Shown here: positions 36,974 through 48,195 of the stretch, one piece after another | How the letters are laid out: every line of letters begins with the position of its first letter | Numbering within the stretch: the first letter of the stretch is position 1 | Origin: Cylindrodendrum hubeiense | Lineage: Eukaryota; Ascomycota; Sordariomycetes; Hypocreales; Nectriaceae | NCBI GenBank assembly: GCA_014621425.1 | Contig: JAANBB010000141.1 | Location: 21,781 to 85,780, forward strand | Direction: 5' to 3' | Length of the DNA: 64,000 nucleotides | Position numbers and translations under genes: made by a program | The notes under the pieces: generated by a model | Told to the model about the DNA's origin: nothing | What the model saw: the letters and a program-made list of their open reading frames with translations, nothing else | The model's database searches: none

Positions 36974-37926
36974 ATGCCTGATTTTAAAGGACTCGACCTG
37001 ACCGGCAAGACTGCCATTGTCACTGGCTCCTCAAGGTAGGATTGACTCGCTCCCTGAGACACCTCATTCCTTGTACTTATTATGGACATTTAACAGAGGA
37101 ATTGGAGCTGCCATTGCTATCCAACTTGGCAAACGAGGAGCCAACGTCGTGGTGAATTATACCAGCGAGAAAAGTCGAACACGGGCGGAAGAAGTCGCCA
37201 ATAAGATCCAGTCTCTTGGCCAAAAAGCATCAGTCTGCCAAGCTAGCGTGGCAAATATCAAGGACATCCCGAAGCTGGTGCAGAGTGCTTTGGAGCTGAG
37301 TGAGTCTGGAAAGATTGAGATTCTCATTCACAAGTAAGCCTTACCCTGAGACACAGATCCGTCATTGGTACTGACTGCCAAAACAGTGCCGCTCTAGGTG
37401 TTGATGCGAATCTGGATGAAGTAACGGAGGATCTTTTCGCTACTCACTTTGATACCAATGTGAAGGGACCAATCTTCTTGACCCAGGCAGTCATTCCTCA
37501 TATTGCCCGCGGTGGCCGGATTGTCTTCGTCTCTTCGGCAGCCGCAAGACTCGGCGTTGCCGGTCAAACAGTCTACGGTGCGACCAAGGCTGCAGGTGAA
37601 GCCTTGGTTCGTGTTTGGGCAAAGGAGCTTGGGCAGTCACACGATATTACTGTTAACTGCGTCAACCCGGGTCCCGTTGCTACTGGTATGCCTATAACTC
37701 TACTAACTTTTGATAGAACACTATCCGCTGACTACATATAGATCAATGGCTTGAGAGTGACGACCAATTTCGCGAGGATATGCAACCACTGATCGAGTCG
37801 ACCCCGGCTGCGGCGAGGATTGCCGAGGTGGACGACATTGCGCCTCTTGTAGCCTTTCTCTGCACGGAGGATGCACGATGGACCACGGGCTCCGTATTAT
37901 CTGCGAATGGTGGTCTTTATAATTAG
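36974..37926 (+). CDS. Short-chain dehydrogenase/reductase
   Basis: Four exons (36974-37035, 37097-37333, 37387-37685, 37742-37926) give 260 residues, the classical SDR length. The cofactor motif is T17-G-S-S-R-G-I-G24, followed by an Asn-Tyr-Thr-Ser end to beta-2 that favours NADP(H). NAA appears as HNAALG at residue 100. The catalytic Ser is at 149/150 and Y163-x3-K167 in TVYGATKAA. The C-terminus has the common FLCTEDARWTTGSVLSANGG ending of classical fungal SDRs. The substrate is not predictable. Its position opposite the amine oxidase suggests it may reduce the aldehyde product or work on the same compound; this is inference. Confidence 0.92.
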
Positions 37927-38378
37927 TTGCATGATTCTCGGGTAGCAGTCGATCATGAATTCAATATTCACTTTTTAGAAAGAGGAGACTTCGCCTACAT
38001 TGGCACACTCACGAAGCGTTGACGTCTGTTGATTAATTTTCTGAATATTTGAGGCTTTATGTGTGGGAAATCTTGAAATCATAGGTCAATGCAAACAATA
38101 AGTAAATAAACACTCAATTACTATCAATGGAAAATCCCTGCTCGTGCTACCGATGATGATGCAAACATCGAGTGTCGGCCAAAACAGTCGTCAACAACTC
38201 AAATTATGTTGTTTCTCCAAGGAAAATAGAGGGAAATGTCTATTTAGGCTTCAGATTAAGACTATTGAATTTGTGTAAAGTCTAAAGGTATTGTCTTTAT
38301 TCCTTCACGAGGCGTAAAGCACAATTTGGCTTATGGGTAACCGTCTATTTACCGAAATCGAATCGGCTGTCTTGGCCA
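37927..38378. other. Convergent 3' intergenic region
   Basis: AT-rich sequence between the SDR and acetyltransferase stop codons. No supported feature. Confidence 0.5.
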
Positions 38379-39102
38379 CTATCCCTCAACCTTGTCCAGC
38401 GGCGTCACCTTCTTGATGACCCGGGCTGGAGAACCGACAGCAACGCTCCACGCCGGGATATCTCTTGTTACGACTGAACTAGCTCCAATGGTGCACCCCT
38501 CACCAATGGTGACGCCGGGTAGGATAACCACGGCGCCCCCAATCCAGCAATCATCCCCAATCGAGACGGGTTTTCCGAACTCTATATTTTCTCTCCGGCT
38601 CGCGACTTCGACCTCGTGGGTTGCAGTAGTAATCATGACGTTAGGACCGAACATGACCCGATCTCCGATTGTTACAAGCGCCACGTCCAGGATCGTCAGC
38701 TGAAAGTTACTGTAGAATCGTTTGCCGATGGAGATGTTGCAGCCGTAGTCAATATTGAACGGGGGTTCGATGTAGGCCTCCTCATCTGCAATATGACCAA
38801 GACGCTCGCGAAGCATCTCTAGCCGCTTGCTTGCGAGAGTCGCCGGAGTCTCATCGGGGCCATCTGGAAAGTAATGGTTGTATTTGTGGGCCCAGGCGCG
38901 AGCCTTGAATCGTGCGTTGTCAAGCTCGGGTACGAATGAGTTGTATCTTGAACAACGTTGATGAGCTCGCCTGGTTTTAACAAGATCGGCAGTCGACTCA
39001 CAGCATGCCTGATATCATCTTTTCGTACTCCTCACACCGAGGCACATGAGCCAAGGCCGTGGATTTCTCCAGCTCAGCGGGTGACTTTTGTGACGTAGCC
39101 AT
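38379..39102 (-). CDS. Maltose/galactoside-type O-acetyltransferase (hexapeptide repeat)
   Basis: Two exons (39002-39102, 38379-38946) give 222 residues. The N-terminal Mac domain is seen as CEEYEKMISGMLYNSFVPEL with a downstream ARFKARAWAHKYN helix. A left-handed beta-helix follows, built from hexapeptide repeats (INIGKR-like SIGKRFYSNFQLTILD, VTIGDRVMFGPNV, VSIGDDCWIGGAVVILPGVTIGEGCTIGASSVVTRD). The catalytic His is H144 in TTATHEV. This family acetylates sugars from acetyl-CoA and works as a trimer. The LacA/MAA-like fungal members have unknown physiological acceptors. It is encoded in the same direction as the Zn2Cys6 gene upstream. Confidence 0.92.
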
Positions 39103-39433
39103 GGCTTCGATTTGGGAGCTTCCAAGGCGACGTTGGGTGGTTCTGGGATTGAATGAAAAGACTGAATGGAGATGTCTAGGAGAAATCAAAGAAGTGAAGT
39201 GACGAAGAAGAAGAATCTTTCGAGGTTGGCCACTGCATGACACATTGAAGCAGGTCGAGTCTCTGTAGCTGTTGGCGACTAAGCCAAAGATGGATGTACT
39301 GCCAGCAGCTCCTTGCGGGGACCAAAGACCCACTTGGCGCCCGCAACTCAATGGGGCTCTTATGCAGGCCATCGGGACCCGGCCCTCTTAGCCGCGGCCA
39401 GTAATCGTAGTTCAATGTTTCATGCCCTATTGA
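39103..39433. other. Intergenic region
   Basis: Short spacer upstream of the acetyltransferase gene; it must hold its promoter. Nothing specific seen. Confidence 0.4.
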
Positions 39434-41423
39434 TCAGAAGAAGAGATACGCGTGCTGTGACCGGAGGAGCGTGGAACAGGTCTGCAATGAGTTAGCATAC
39501 CAACTGTCTGTCTTGGGTTACATACGAATTCCATCCAGGGAACGTTGGACCAGCCATTCGGATTGGCTCGCCGCTCCTCCCACACCTTGGTCAGCATTTC
39601 CGTCATTGCCGGATGCTGAAACCCTGTAGCATGCTTGATCTCGCCAACGCACCAGCTGGTGTAGTGCGTCTGGTGCGAGGAGGATGTATCGGCTCCGGCT
39701 AAGAATAAGGGAAATAGTAGCCGCTTGTAGAATACCGAGTCCCTGGGAACTGCCGCACAGACATCTAGGATGGCACCCACTGATGCCTTGATCCGTTCGT
39801 CGTCACACGACAATTCGAACGGATTAGGGAAACGGAGGACACGAAGGAGACAAGCATGTCGGTATGCTTCCGCTAAGTGTTTCCATTCTGGATGCCCTGT
39901 GGGGTAGACTGCCTGATCAGGATCCCAACCGCGCAGGAACTTCTCCGCATTATCGAGGATGACCTGAAACTGGTCCAATGGCAAGCCCTCATTGAGGTAC
40001 TTCTTGCCAGCTTCTAAGACCTGTCCAATGCGGTGAAAGATACCCGGCGGGCAGCCGACTAGGGTATGCAAGCTTAAGCTGCCGTGGTCCCTGACGCACT
40101 TGCGCACTTCATCAGAGTAGGCAAGCTTCTCTGCACCACTGAAACCTCGCAGCATATCCAACCTAGCCCGAGTCAGCCGAATATGCGGGGAAAGCTTGAT
40201 GATTGCCGAACTTACCATGCGAGAGCGGAGATGAAGAACATGCTAGCCCTAGATCGCGTTGAGAAATCAGGGGGGCAAGCCAATCTTCCGCACAGGAATG
40301 CGACGCCAGTCAAGTGAGCTCCGTGTGACGAGATGCCAGTCTCGCAGATCTAGAAACGCTAGGTATTAGTACAAATTCCAGGAAACAGGGGTTGAGATAA
40401 GTTCATACGTCATGGAAGACCAATAAGAGGACCATTGCTAAGACGAACTCTTCCTCGGAGCTCGAGAGCCCCTCGATCTCCTCCTTGAGTAACAAGGAGC
40501 CGAGGGAGCGCAAGGCCGAGACTCGGTATCGAAGTGCGGTCGTTACGAAGTATTGACTCTCATCAGTCCCGGATAGGTGCATGTGACACGCCGAGAATCC
40601 AAGCAGGGCGTGCAATACGCCCTGGTGCTGATAAGCGAGTGGCAACACATGATCTCTGAAGGGATTTTCCGTTCCTTCGGTATGAATTGTGAGATGTTTA
40701 CTGAGCTTGCGGTCAACTAGAAAGAGTTAGATCAGGAGTGGATAAGTCATAAGGGAAACTTACAATGTATAATGAGAATTTGATTTGTAAGTAGATCATG
40801 ATCGAGATCGGGGCTGCCAGTGAGTGGCGTGGTGGGTCCATGAGGGGGGGATGCCAGTGGTGGTGATGGTGATATCGGCGATGGTGGCGAGGAGAGACTT
40901 AACCCGGTAGCATCCAGGCTGAACTCACCGGGAGAGAAGGACGGTTCAAGAGAGGGCGTTTCCACCGAAGCAGTCATGAACGCATCTGCCACGGCGGCTC
41001 CTGACCGCGACTGGTCGGGGGCCGGGATTGACCTGGTGGGCGACTGTGCATTGCTGTCTCCTCTCGGCCTACTACTAGAGCTTCCAGGATCCGACACTGT
41101 GACCATCTCGCAGAACTGGAATCTTGGAGGATAGCCCTCGCAGTGCAGCCCCTTGGTCCGACATCTGTCGCAGATGGGACGCTTGCGGTCGCACTTGCGG
41201 CACTTCTTGCGACATGTTCCACATGCTGGATCTGGGCCCAGAGAGGCGCGGTCAGTAGACAGTCTTTTGGGTGTTTGGCGACGCGAAATCGAAGGCATGA
41301 CGTAGACTTGGAGCTTCCAGGTCGGAAACAGCCCACGGCGCATGGGAGTCTGCAGAAGACGGACGGTGACTGACCTTTGCGTCGGGCAGTCGGGCCCTTG
41401 ACCAACGTGATCTCGGCTGTCAT
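39434..41423 (-). CDS. Zn2Cys6 transcription factor with fungal-specific domain
   Basis: Six exons (41375-41423, 40764-41231, 40409-40716, 40216-40349, 39526-40162, 39434-39481) give 547 residues. The binuclear cluster is C20-x2-C23-x6-C30-x6-C37-x2-C40-x6-C47, beginning right after the exon 1/2 junction. An extra Cys27 lies inside the first loop. A Pro/Ser-rich linker runs from about 60 to 165. The rest resembles the PF11951-type fungal transcription-factor domain (LAYQHQGVLHALLGFSACH; a HALAYRHA-like LAEAYRHACLL; C-terminal LLFPLFLAGADT). It lies in the middle of the amine-oxidase cluster, so it is the best candidate for the local regulator. That role is inferred from position only. Confidence 0.92.
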
Positions 41424-41846
41424 TATTTCCCTGTTGAGCCGTGTCGGATATCGCGGCCGATGTGAATATTACGGCAACCCAGGCGCACTTGAATGTGTGC
41501 TTGGAGGATGTTGGGGGGAAATAGTTCCAACCAATGTCAATTATGGAGTCGCTGCGGAGGCCATGTGCGGGGAGCAGATAAGCCAGTGCCGCTGCATCCT
41601 AGCGCCGCTTAGAGATTCATGATCCAGCCACAACAATCGGCCAGGGGTTGATGATTTTTCCGGACGAGAAGATGAAGCAAATGCTCAAAGGTACAATTTT
41701 ACTATCTCATTTGGATTCACCTATTCGAATTGGCCATTCCAGCTGCCTCTTTGCTAGCGAAGGCGAGCGCAACAAACCCTCCTCGACGTTCCAACCCATA
41801 GAGCTTACACGTCTCTGGTCTACTATGACATGAGGAGCATGCTTCT
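41424..41846. other. Intergenic region
   Basis: Upstream of the Zn2Cys6 gene and downstream of the dioxygenase gene. No gene seen. Confidence 0.45.
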
Positions 41847-42892
41847 TCAGAAGTCGGTTGGACCGCCCTTCAGCTCAGGACGCAGCAGGAAAATCGGATC
41901 TACCTGCTCTACATAGCCACACGCTGGGTCGCTCATTGAATAGCCCATAAACGCCTGAGTCGGGTGATCGTACTTGATGGCAACCTCGCGCGGTACAGCC
42001 AAGAACTGGTTCTCTTCCTGACGCAGAAAACCACGGATTGCAAAGGTTGCGTACACCAAACGGTGCTCGTCCTTGGTCACGTTGTTACCGCCGCCGTGAT
42101 AAGCTGATGCCAGCATAATGAAGGCATCGCCCTTGTCCATCTCGGCAAAAATACAATCTTCCACCTTGGGAGGTCCTTGCTTCGTTCCCCTGCAGAAACA
42201 TTAGATCATTGAACCTATTTTGATGGTTTTAATAAATGGAAGGGCTTACCAGAGATGGCTGCGAGGAATGAATTGAGTACCGCCGTTCTCCTTTGTAACC
42301 TTGCATCCAGCGACGAACAGGCCAATAGCCGTCTCGCGGTTGACGTCTCGCTCATCGTCCCACTCATCAACCTGTTCGTGGATGTTGTGGCTGATATAGT
42401 CATCGCGGTGCAGAGGCTGAGCCTTTCCACCTGGGCCGATCCTCATAGCAGTGCACGAGTGGACGTATGGCTTAGAGACCGATTCTTTTCTCTCATCCCC
42501 CCACCAAAACCAGCTTCGCGTGGTGAGAAAATGGTTGATCACAGCCTGGTAGACTGGGTTCATGACTTGGGTTTTGGCGTAGCTTGGGCTCAGTGCGAGC
42601 ATAGCAGGGGCTCGCTGTGTCTCCTCTTAAAACATTGGTCAACATCTCACTTGTCCGGAATACCCATGAACAAGTAAATAATCTTACTGGGAAAGAAGCT
42701 GCCATCCCACTCGACATCCGACTCGAGACGGTTGCGGCATTCTGAGTACGTCTCGTCGAGATCGGCGTCTGAGACAAGGCTCTTGATAAAGATACCGCCG
42801 TCACGCTTGAGAAGGTACAAAATGTCTTCAATTGGCGTATCGGCCGGAACCTTCTGGACTTCAGGTCCGTACTTATCGGCAAGGCTAGCCAT
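41847..42892 (-). CDS. Phytanoyl-CoA dioxygenase-family Fe(II)/2-oxoglutarate enzyme
   Basis: Three exons (42688-42892, 42250-42625, 41847-42189) give 307 residues, the standard PhyH-family size. The iron facial triad is visible as H141-x-D143 in QPLHRDDY and H225 in SAYHGGGNN. TQFIPRSHLW is the family's conserved strand after the active site. Fungal members hydroxylate, desaturate or form rings or peroxides on small molecules and often sit in metabolic clusters. There is no PTS2-like presequence, so peroxisomal alpha-oxidation is unlikely to be its role. It is divergent from the permease gene across 0.8 kb, which suggests joint control. Confidence 0.92.
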
Positions 42893-43703
42893 GGCAATGT
42901 CAAGTGGCGCTTAGTTGTGGAAAGGCTGATGAATCAGGTGACAGGGGGTACCAATGCGTTGGTACAATCTCTGGGGCTCTGTCTAGATCGATTTGATTAG
43001 GGAATGGAAGATCCGTTTATACCTCAGGGCGAAAACCAGAATGAATTCCAGAGCGATTGAAGTTGTGTGGAGGATGACCCCACGACGACGCATCTTACGT
43101 CCTGCTGAGGATGCTTCCGCTTTAGGAAATAGTCCCAACCTCCAATTGCACTACCCCAGAATAGAACAAGCCCAAGCGATGTTGCCAACGATGTGGAGCC
43201 ATGCAGCATCCGCTAAGCTGGATGTGCAGTTAGACAGCGTTAACTCCAGTCTAGGCCAGGTTGCCCCCGCTGAGAGGTAGCGCCTGCATCCGAGATTCTA
43301 CCTTGGTGTAAACCCTCGCCGCTGAGATGCGCCGCATCGCCTATCTGAAATCCGGGGCAAAGCCAAGCTTCCCCCCCTGCTCAAGATACCAATGCCCCCC
43401 TGCCCGGTTGTCCGGGGCGCCAATCATTGCCACGACTGCTATCGAAACCGATATGGGTGTGAAGGGGCACGGGACAATCGTTAAGACGTCTCTTCAGAGA
43501 TAGAGGCATGGCAGACTTTGCCTTCTGGCCTTCATTTGGTCATCACTGATTTAAAGACTGTCGTATGCCACTGGCAACACGGCTCAATCGCCACACACGC
43601 TCTGCAGTTATTAGCTTTCCTATTCCTAAGAGTATCATCTTTAATTCCAAAGATACTTCCCTTTATCCATAAGATTTATCACACACATCAGCTTTCTCTA
43701 GCA
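42893..43703. promoter_or_regulatory. Divergent promoter region, dioxygenase and permease
   Basis: About 0.8 kb between opposed start codons. The last 100 bases before the permease ATG are pyrimidine-rich, with one TGATAA on the minus strand at 43677-43682. That site is too close to the start codon to be assigned as an AreA site with confidence. Confidence 0.4.
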
Positions 43704-45769
43704 ATGTCTTCCACAGAGAAAGAGAAAATGGAAACCAAAACACAAGAGACTGATAATCAGGACCACGAAAGCATCGCCCGTGGCAGTATTCTCGGCGGCG
43801 ACATTGACGATGCTGTCCTCAGGGCCAATGGCCACACATCTGATTTGAAGCGTCAATTCAACTGGCTGTCAGCCCTGGGTCTTGGATTCTCTATCACCAA
43901 CTCATGGGTTGGATATCTGGTGAGTCAACCCACACAAGCTAATTGATTATTCCTGCGGGATCGAAATCGCTGACATCTATTTAGAGCAACTTCGGGCAGA
44001 GCCTCATCTATGGTGGACCGCAAGTCTGCATCTTGGGCTTGGTTGTCGCTTTTGTGGTCCAGTTCATCATCACCCTTGGCCTTGCCGAGATTGCCTCCGC
44101 GTTTCCTGTAAGATACCCAAATATTTGCCTTTGCTACAATGCACTAACACCAAAATCAATAGTCAACCGGTGGACAATATCACTTCTGCTACATCTTGAC
44201 CCCTGAAAAGTCGAAGCGATTCACTGCCTATGTTGTCGGGTGGATGTCAACTTTGGCGTGGTGGATCGTCACGTAAGCTTACCTCTCCATCGACGCCGAG
44301 GATACAACCTAACAATAGTGCTTGACAGTTGCTCTGGTATCTCTCTTGCCGCTGCCACACTCTCTGGAATGATCAGCTTTTTCGAACCCGACTTCGTTGC
44401 CCAGCGATGGCAGATCTACCTCCTTTACGTTGCAACTGCCTTGATCACAGGTACCCTTCCTGAGCCAATGTTAGAAATTTAGGAATTAGAACTAATGCAT
44501 TTATAGCGGTACCCGTTTTCGTGGCCTCGAATCGACTCGCAATTGTGGTTCAGACCTCGCTTTTCCTCTCCCTAATCGGAATGGCTCTCACGCTGTTCGT
44601 AACTACCGGGATGCACGACCATACAAATGAAGGGTCTTTCCTGGTCCAGTCCAATTTGGGCACGAGTGGTTGGGATTCAGGCACGGCTTGGATGCTGGGA
44701 ATTACCAACTGCATGTATGCATTCGGAGCAACCGATGGAGGTAAGTCACCAATGTCCGCGAGAAAGCATCGCCTCTAATCCTGGAACAGCCATTCACATC
44801 AGTGAGGAGATGTCACAACCTGGACGCCGCGTCCCCCAGATTATCATCATTACAATGATGATTGGTTTGGTCACCTGTCTTCCTCTATTTATTGCTCTCA
44901 TGTTCTTCATGACGGATCTTGAAGCGGTGGCTACGTCCCCACTTCCCAGCATGGAGCTTATTTACCAGGCGTAAGTTGCCCCCCGGACCACGTTGCAAGT
45001 CCTTGCCGCTAATTAAGATGCCCATAACAGTACTGGAAGCAGAAATGTTACAATTTTCTTGGTCTCTTGGCTTTTAGCCATCTACGTCTGTAAGTTTTAT
45101 CACTGGCCATTATTTTGTGAACGACTGATTCTCACGCATTTTTATCAGTGGCTCTTCCTTCTCAGTGGGTGAGCAGTGGTCGTCTTGCCTGGGCATTTTC
45201 CCGAGATGTAAGCACCCAAACTATTCATCCTAGAAGCAAATCTAATACTATAGTAGAACGGCGTTCCTTTCTCGAAATACTTTGCCAAAATCGACCCAAA
45301 GCTCGGATTTCCAGTCCGCACAACGATCGCCTCCTTCGTCTTCGTCCTCCTTTACGGGCTTCTCTATCTTGCTTCTACCACTGCTTTCAACTCCATCGTT
45401 ACATCAGCCGTGCTCTTTTTGAACATCACCTACGCAGTGCCTCAGGGAATCCTTCTCTTCCAAGGCCGAGAGAAGAGCCTGCCACCCAGATATCTCAAAC
45501 TGGGGTGGTTTGGATATGTGTGCAACGGTTTCTCGATCCTTTGGATTGTGGTACTGGGTGTGCTTGTTTGTATGCCTCCAAGTCTCCCAGTCACCACGGC
45601 CACTATGAACTACATCAGCGTTGTGACGGTGGGACTGTTTTCGATTATTCTTCTACTTTGGTTCACCAGTGGACGTAAAAACTTCGAGGGACCGAATATT
45701 GATTGGGAGCTCATGAAGGAGGCCAATACGCAAACCCTCAAGGGAGGGAACAAGGGTGCCAGTGTTTAA
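43704..45769 (+). CDS. APC-superfamily amino-acid/amine permease
   Basis: Nine exons (43704-43919, 43985-44107, 44163-44272, 44329-44450, 44507-44740, 44790-44970, 45031-45089, 45149-45207, 45257-45769) give 538 residues. About 12 hydrophobic segments follow a hydrophilic N-terminus of some 55 residues. Family features are FNWLSALGLGFSITNSW at the start of TM1, IASAFPSTGGQYH after TM2 (the common amine/choline transporter motif), the conserved GATDGAIHISEEM, and GRLAWAFSRDNGVPFS. These match the fungal GABA/choline (Uga4/Hnm1-like) permeases of the plasma membrane. The substrate is probably an amine or amino acid. That fits a cluster containing an amine oxidase. Confidence 0.93.
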
Positions 45770-46171
45770 GGACTCTTTTCTTCCAGGTAGTACAAGATGG
45801 AACTCAATTGCCGAGATTCCAGGGAGAGTAGCTTTTGTGAGAGCAATGGAGGACTGAGAAATAGTTCTTTTCAATATTCTGTAGTCAACTCACCATTTAA
45901 TTAATACGGTCTGTGTGGCTTGTACAATGAAATGCAGTCAGTTTTAATCCAACTTGATTCGGTGTCCTTGAAACCCGTGCCATTCAAAGCGCAGGATAAT
46001 TATTTCTGCTTTGATATTCATTTTTGTGATTAATACGAATACAATTCGGAAACTTTACTAAAGGAGAGTAAGAAAAATACAACAAACATAATGAGAAAGG
46101 GGTTTCTTACTGTTCATCTTAAGATAACGAGATTTGGGTAAAAGTTAACTGTATTCTGCAATATACTTCAA
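45770..46171. other. Convergent 3' intergenic region
   Basis: AT-rich spacer between the permease and esterase stop codons. Nothing further seen. Confidence 0.5.
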
Positions 46172-47143
46172 CTACGTGCTTTCTCTCAATACCCTCCTTA
46201 TCCATCCATTTCTGGTTCTGATTGCCTCTGCCCCAAGCTCTGTGGAACAGAACAAGTCAAATCCGTGACACCCTCCACCCCAAATGTGCAAATCTGCCTG
46301 CACACCACACTCCCATAACTTTATAGCGTAGGAAATACATTCATCTCGGAATGGCTCACCAGATCCAGCGTCTATGTATGCGGGAGGCAAATTTGAGAGG
46401 TCATCTGCACGTCCGGGGGCGACGTAGATGCTAACGTCGCCGGTTGCGGGGTGCGAGCCGAGAATGCAAGACCATGCGTATCGATTCCAAGCAGTGTAAA
46501 AGCCTCTGCCATTCTCAAACTGGAGGCTGGACAAGTTGGTGCATCGGTCATCGAGCATTGGACAGACAAGCAATTGAGCGCAGATATTGGGTCCGTTGCG
46601 ATCTCGTGCAAGGAGTGCAGTTCCGGCCGCAAGGCCTGCACCTGCAGATGCGCCTGATATCATGAAGCGATCCCGGTCGATATTGTATCTAGTTAGATTT
46701 TCCGACATCCAGACGAGCGAGGCATAACAGTCTTCGACTGCGTCAATGCCGGGGTGGTCTGGAGAGAGGCGATAATCGACGCAGATAACAACGGCATCCA
46801 GCTCCTTCACGAGATGGCTAACCACAGACAGCCCGACATCAGCATTGCCCATCACCCTTCCGCCGCCATGTATGAACAAAATACCAGGCCGAGTCCCCTG
46901 CGTCTTAGGGAACTTGTGGGTCAGGGCAAGAGCTGAGATCGGATGATCTGGATCTGGGATAACGATATCCGCAATCGATATTGCTGGGTCATTATAGATA
47001 GCGTCGTCTCGGGATGGTTCGTCTTTGCGTAACTGGAGCAGTTCGTGGAAACCGGAGGGAATGGGTCGGTGCTGGGTGTCTTCGACGGCGAGTAATTCGG
47101 GGTCGTATGGAGGTAGAGGGAAGACTCGTCCGGAGGGAGACAT
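46172..47143 (-). CDS. Alpha/beta-hydrolase (HSL/arylesterase-like)
   Basis: A single-exon gene for 323 residues with no signal peptide. The oxyanion-hole motif HGGG lies at residues 92-95 and the nucleophile elbow G-A-S166-A-G at 164-168. The catalytic His is in the C-terminal GGCHGFDLF and a plausible Asp is upstream in DAGSGEPFRDEC. This is the alpha/beta-hydrolase fold-3 (hormone-sensitive-lipase-like) family, which cleaves short esters, lactones or carbamates. It closes the putative amine cluster on the right. It could hydrolyse an ester in the same compound, but that is only positional inference. Confidence 0.92.
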   Translation of the reverse strand: MSPSGRVFPLPPYDPELLAVEDTQHRPIPSGFHELLQLRKDEPSRDDAIYNDPAISIADIVIPDPDHPISALALTHKFPKTQGTRPGILFIHGGGRVMGNADVGLSVVSHLVKELDAVVICVDYRLSPDHPGIDAVEDCYASLVWMSENLTRYNIDRDRFMISGASAGAGLAAGTALLARDRNGPNICAQLLVCPMLDDRCTNLSSLQFENGRGFYTAWNRYAWSCILGSHPATGDVSIYVAPGRADDLSNLPPAYIDAGSGEPFRDECISYAIKLWECGVQADLHIWGGGCHGFDLFCSTELGAEAIRTRNGWIRRVLREST

Positions 47144-48195
47144 CTATACAGGACCACGGGTCATAGTCGATGGATGTATGGATCTATGATGGTGCTGAGA
47201 ATCTTGGGGGGTCTGCAATCGATCCTGGGGACAGATGTTGGTAGACTTGGCGAGTAAAGTTGTTGATGGTGATAGGAGATCACAGAGACCGAGATAAGAC
47301 AAATCACATTCTCATCACTCCGGAACGTGTGATGACAAGATATCAATTGAATACAACGTCATGGATTTACTAGTGTGGTAGTGTGGTTGGGTTTTCTTCT
47401 CTTTTAGAACATGTTGTATCGCTTTCTAGATTAGGGGCATGAAGGCGAGCTTTAATGCCAAAGTTGACAACAATCTCGGCCAAGACTTTCAAGTGCTTTA
47501 CAATCAAGGAGCCACGGAGCCGCAGCGGGAGTTGGTGGGGGTGAAAGCGGGGGCTGGGTTTCCCTTTCAAAGAGGAAATCAGCCCAGCTATCACCATGTC
47601 TGGATCCACTGCACGTCTCAATTCCTCCCTCTGTCGCTAATGTCTGAGCTTAGTGTTAGATTGGGACCGGATTTGTACAATCCTCTGATACATCGATATC
47701 CAGGCCTTATTAGTCAGAGGGGTGGACATTGACCCAAAAGCCCCTCTCGAGAAAAGAGGGACTCGGAGGGTTTCTAGATCAATACAATCATCAGCTTCTG
47801 GATCCACACTCTACTGAACACTAAGATCCCTGATCGAATGTGCTATACACAATCTATTACTTAGTTTACCTGGATTAAAGAGTGGAATTATGCCATTAAC
47901 GGTGTAGTAGTGAGACACACGCGGCCGCTGTAGCCGTTATGTCGGAGCATTGTGGAGTGCTGACAGCGGACTTTCCGCATTCGGCAATAACGGCCACCGG
48001 TGTAATGGCGGAGATGGCGGATTGGGATCTAATGGAACAACACTGGTCAGACTGAAATAGGATCCTACATCTGCTTTATTGATTTTTATCAAACTGATAA
48101 TCCAGGGTGCATCTTCTTCTACGTCATTGAAACAGCATCTTCACCGGGTCTCTTACATTTGCCCCGTCACGCCCTCCAATCAAGACCTACCCATC
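47144..48195. other. Intergenic region
   Basis: About 1 kb between the divergent esterase and deoxyribose-phosphate aldolase starts. No coding frame with domain character is visible. Confidence 0.5.

Noticed and set aside
34286..47143. Classical secondary-metabolite cluster
   Set aside because: There is no polyketide synthase, peptide synthetase, terpene synthase or DMATS in the window, so only a catabolic or tailoring role is proposed.
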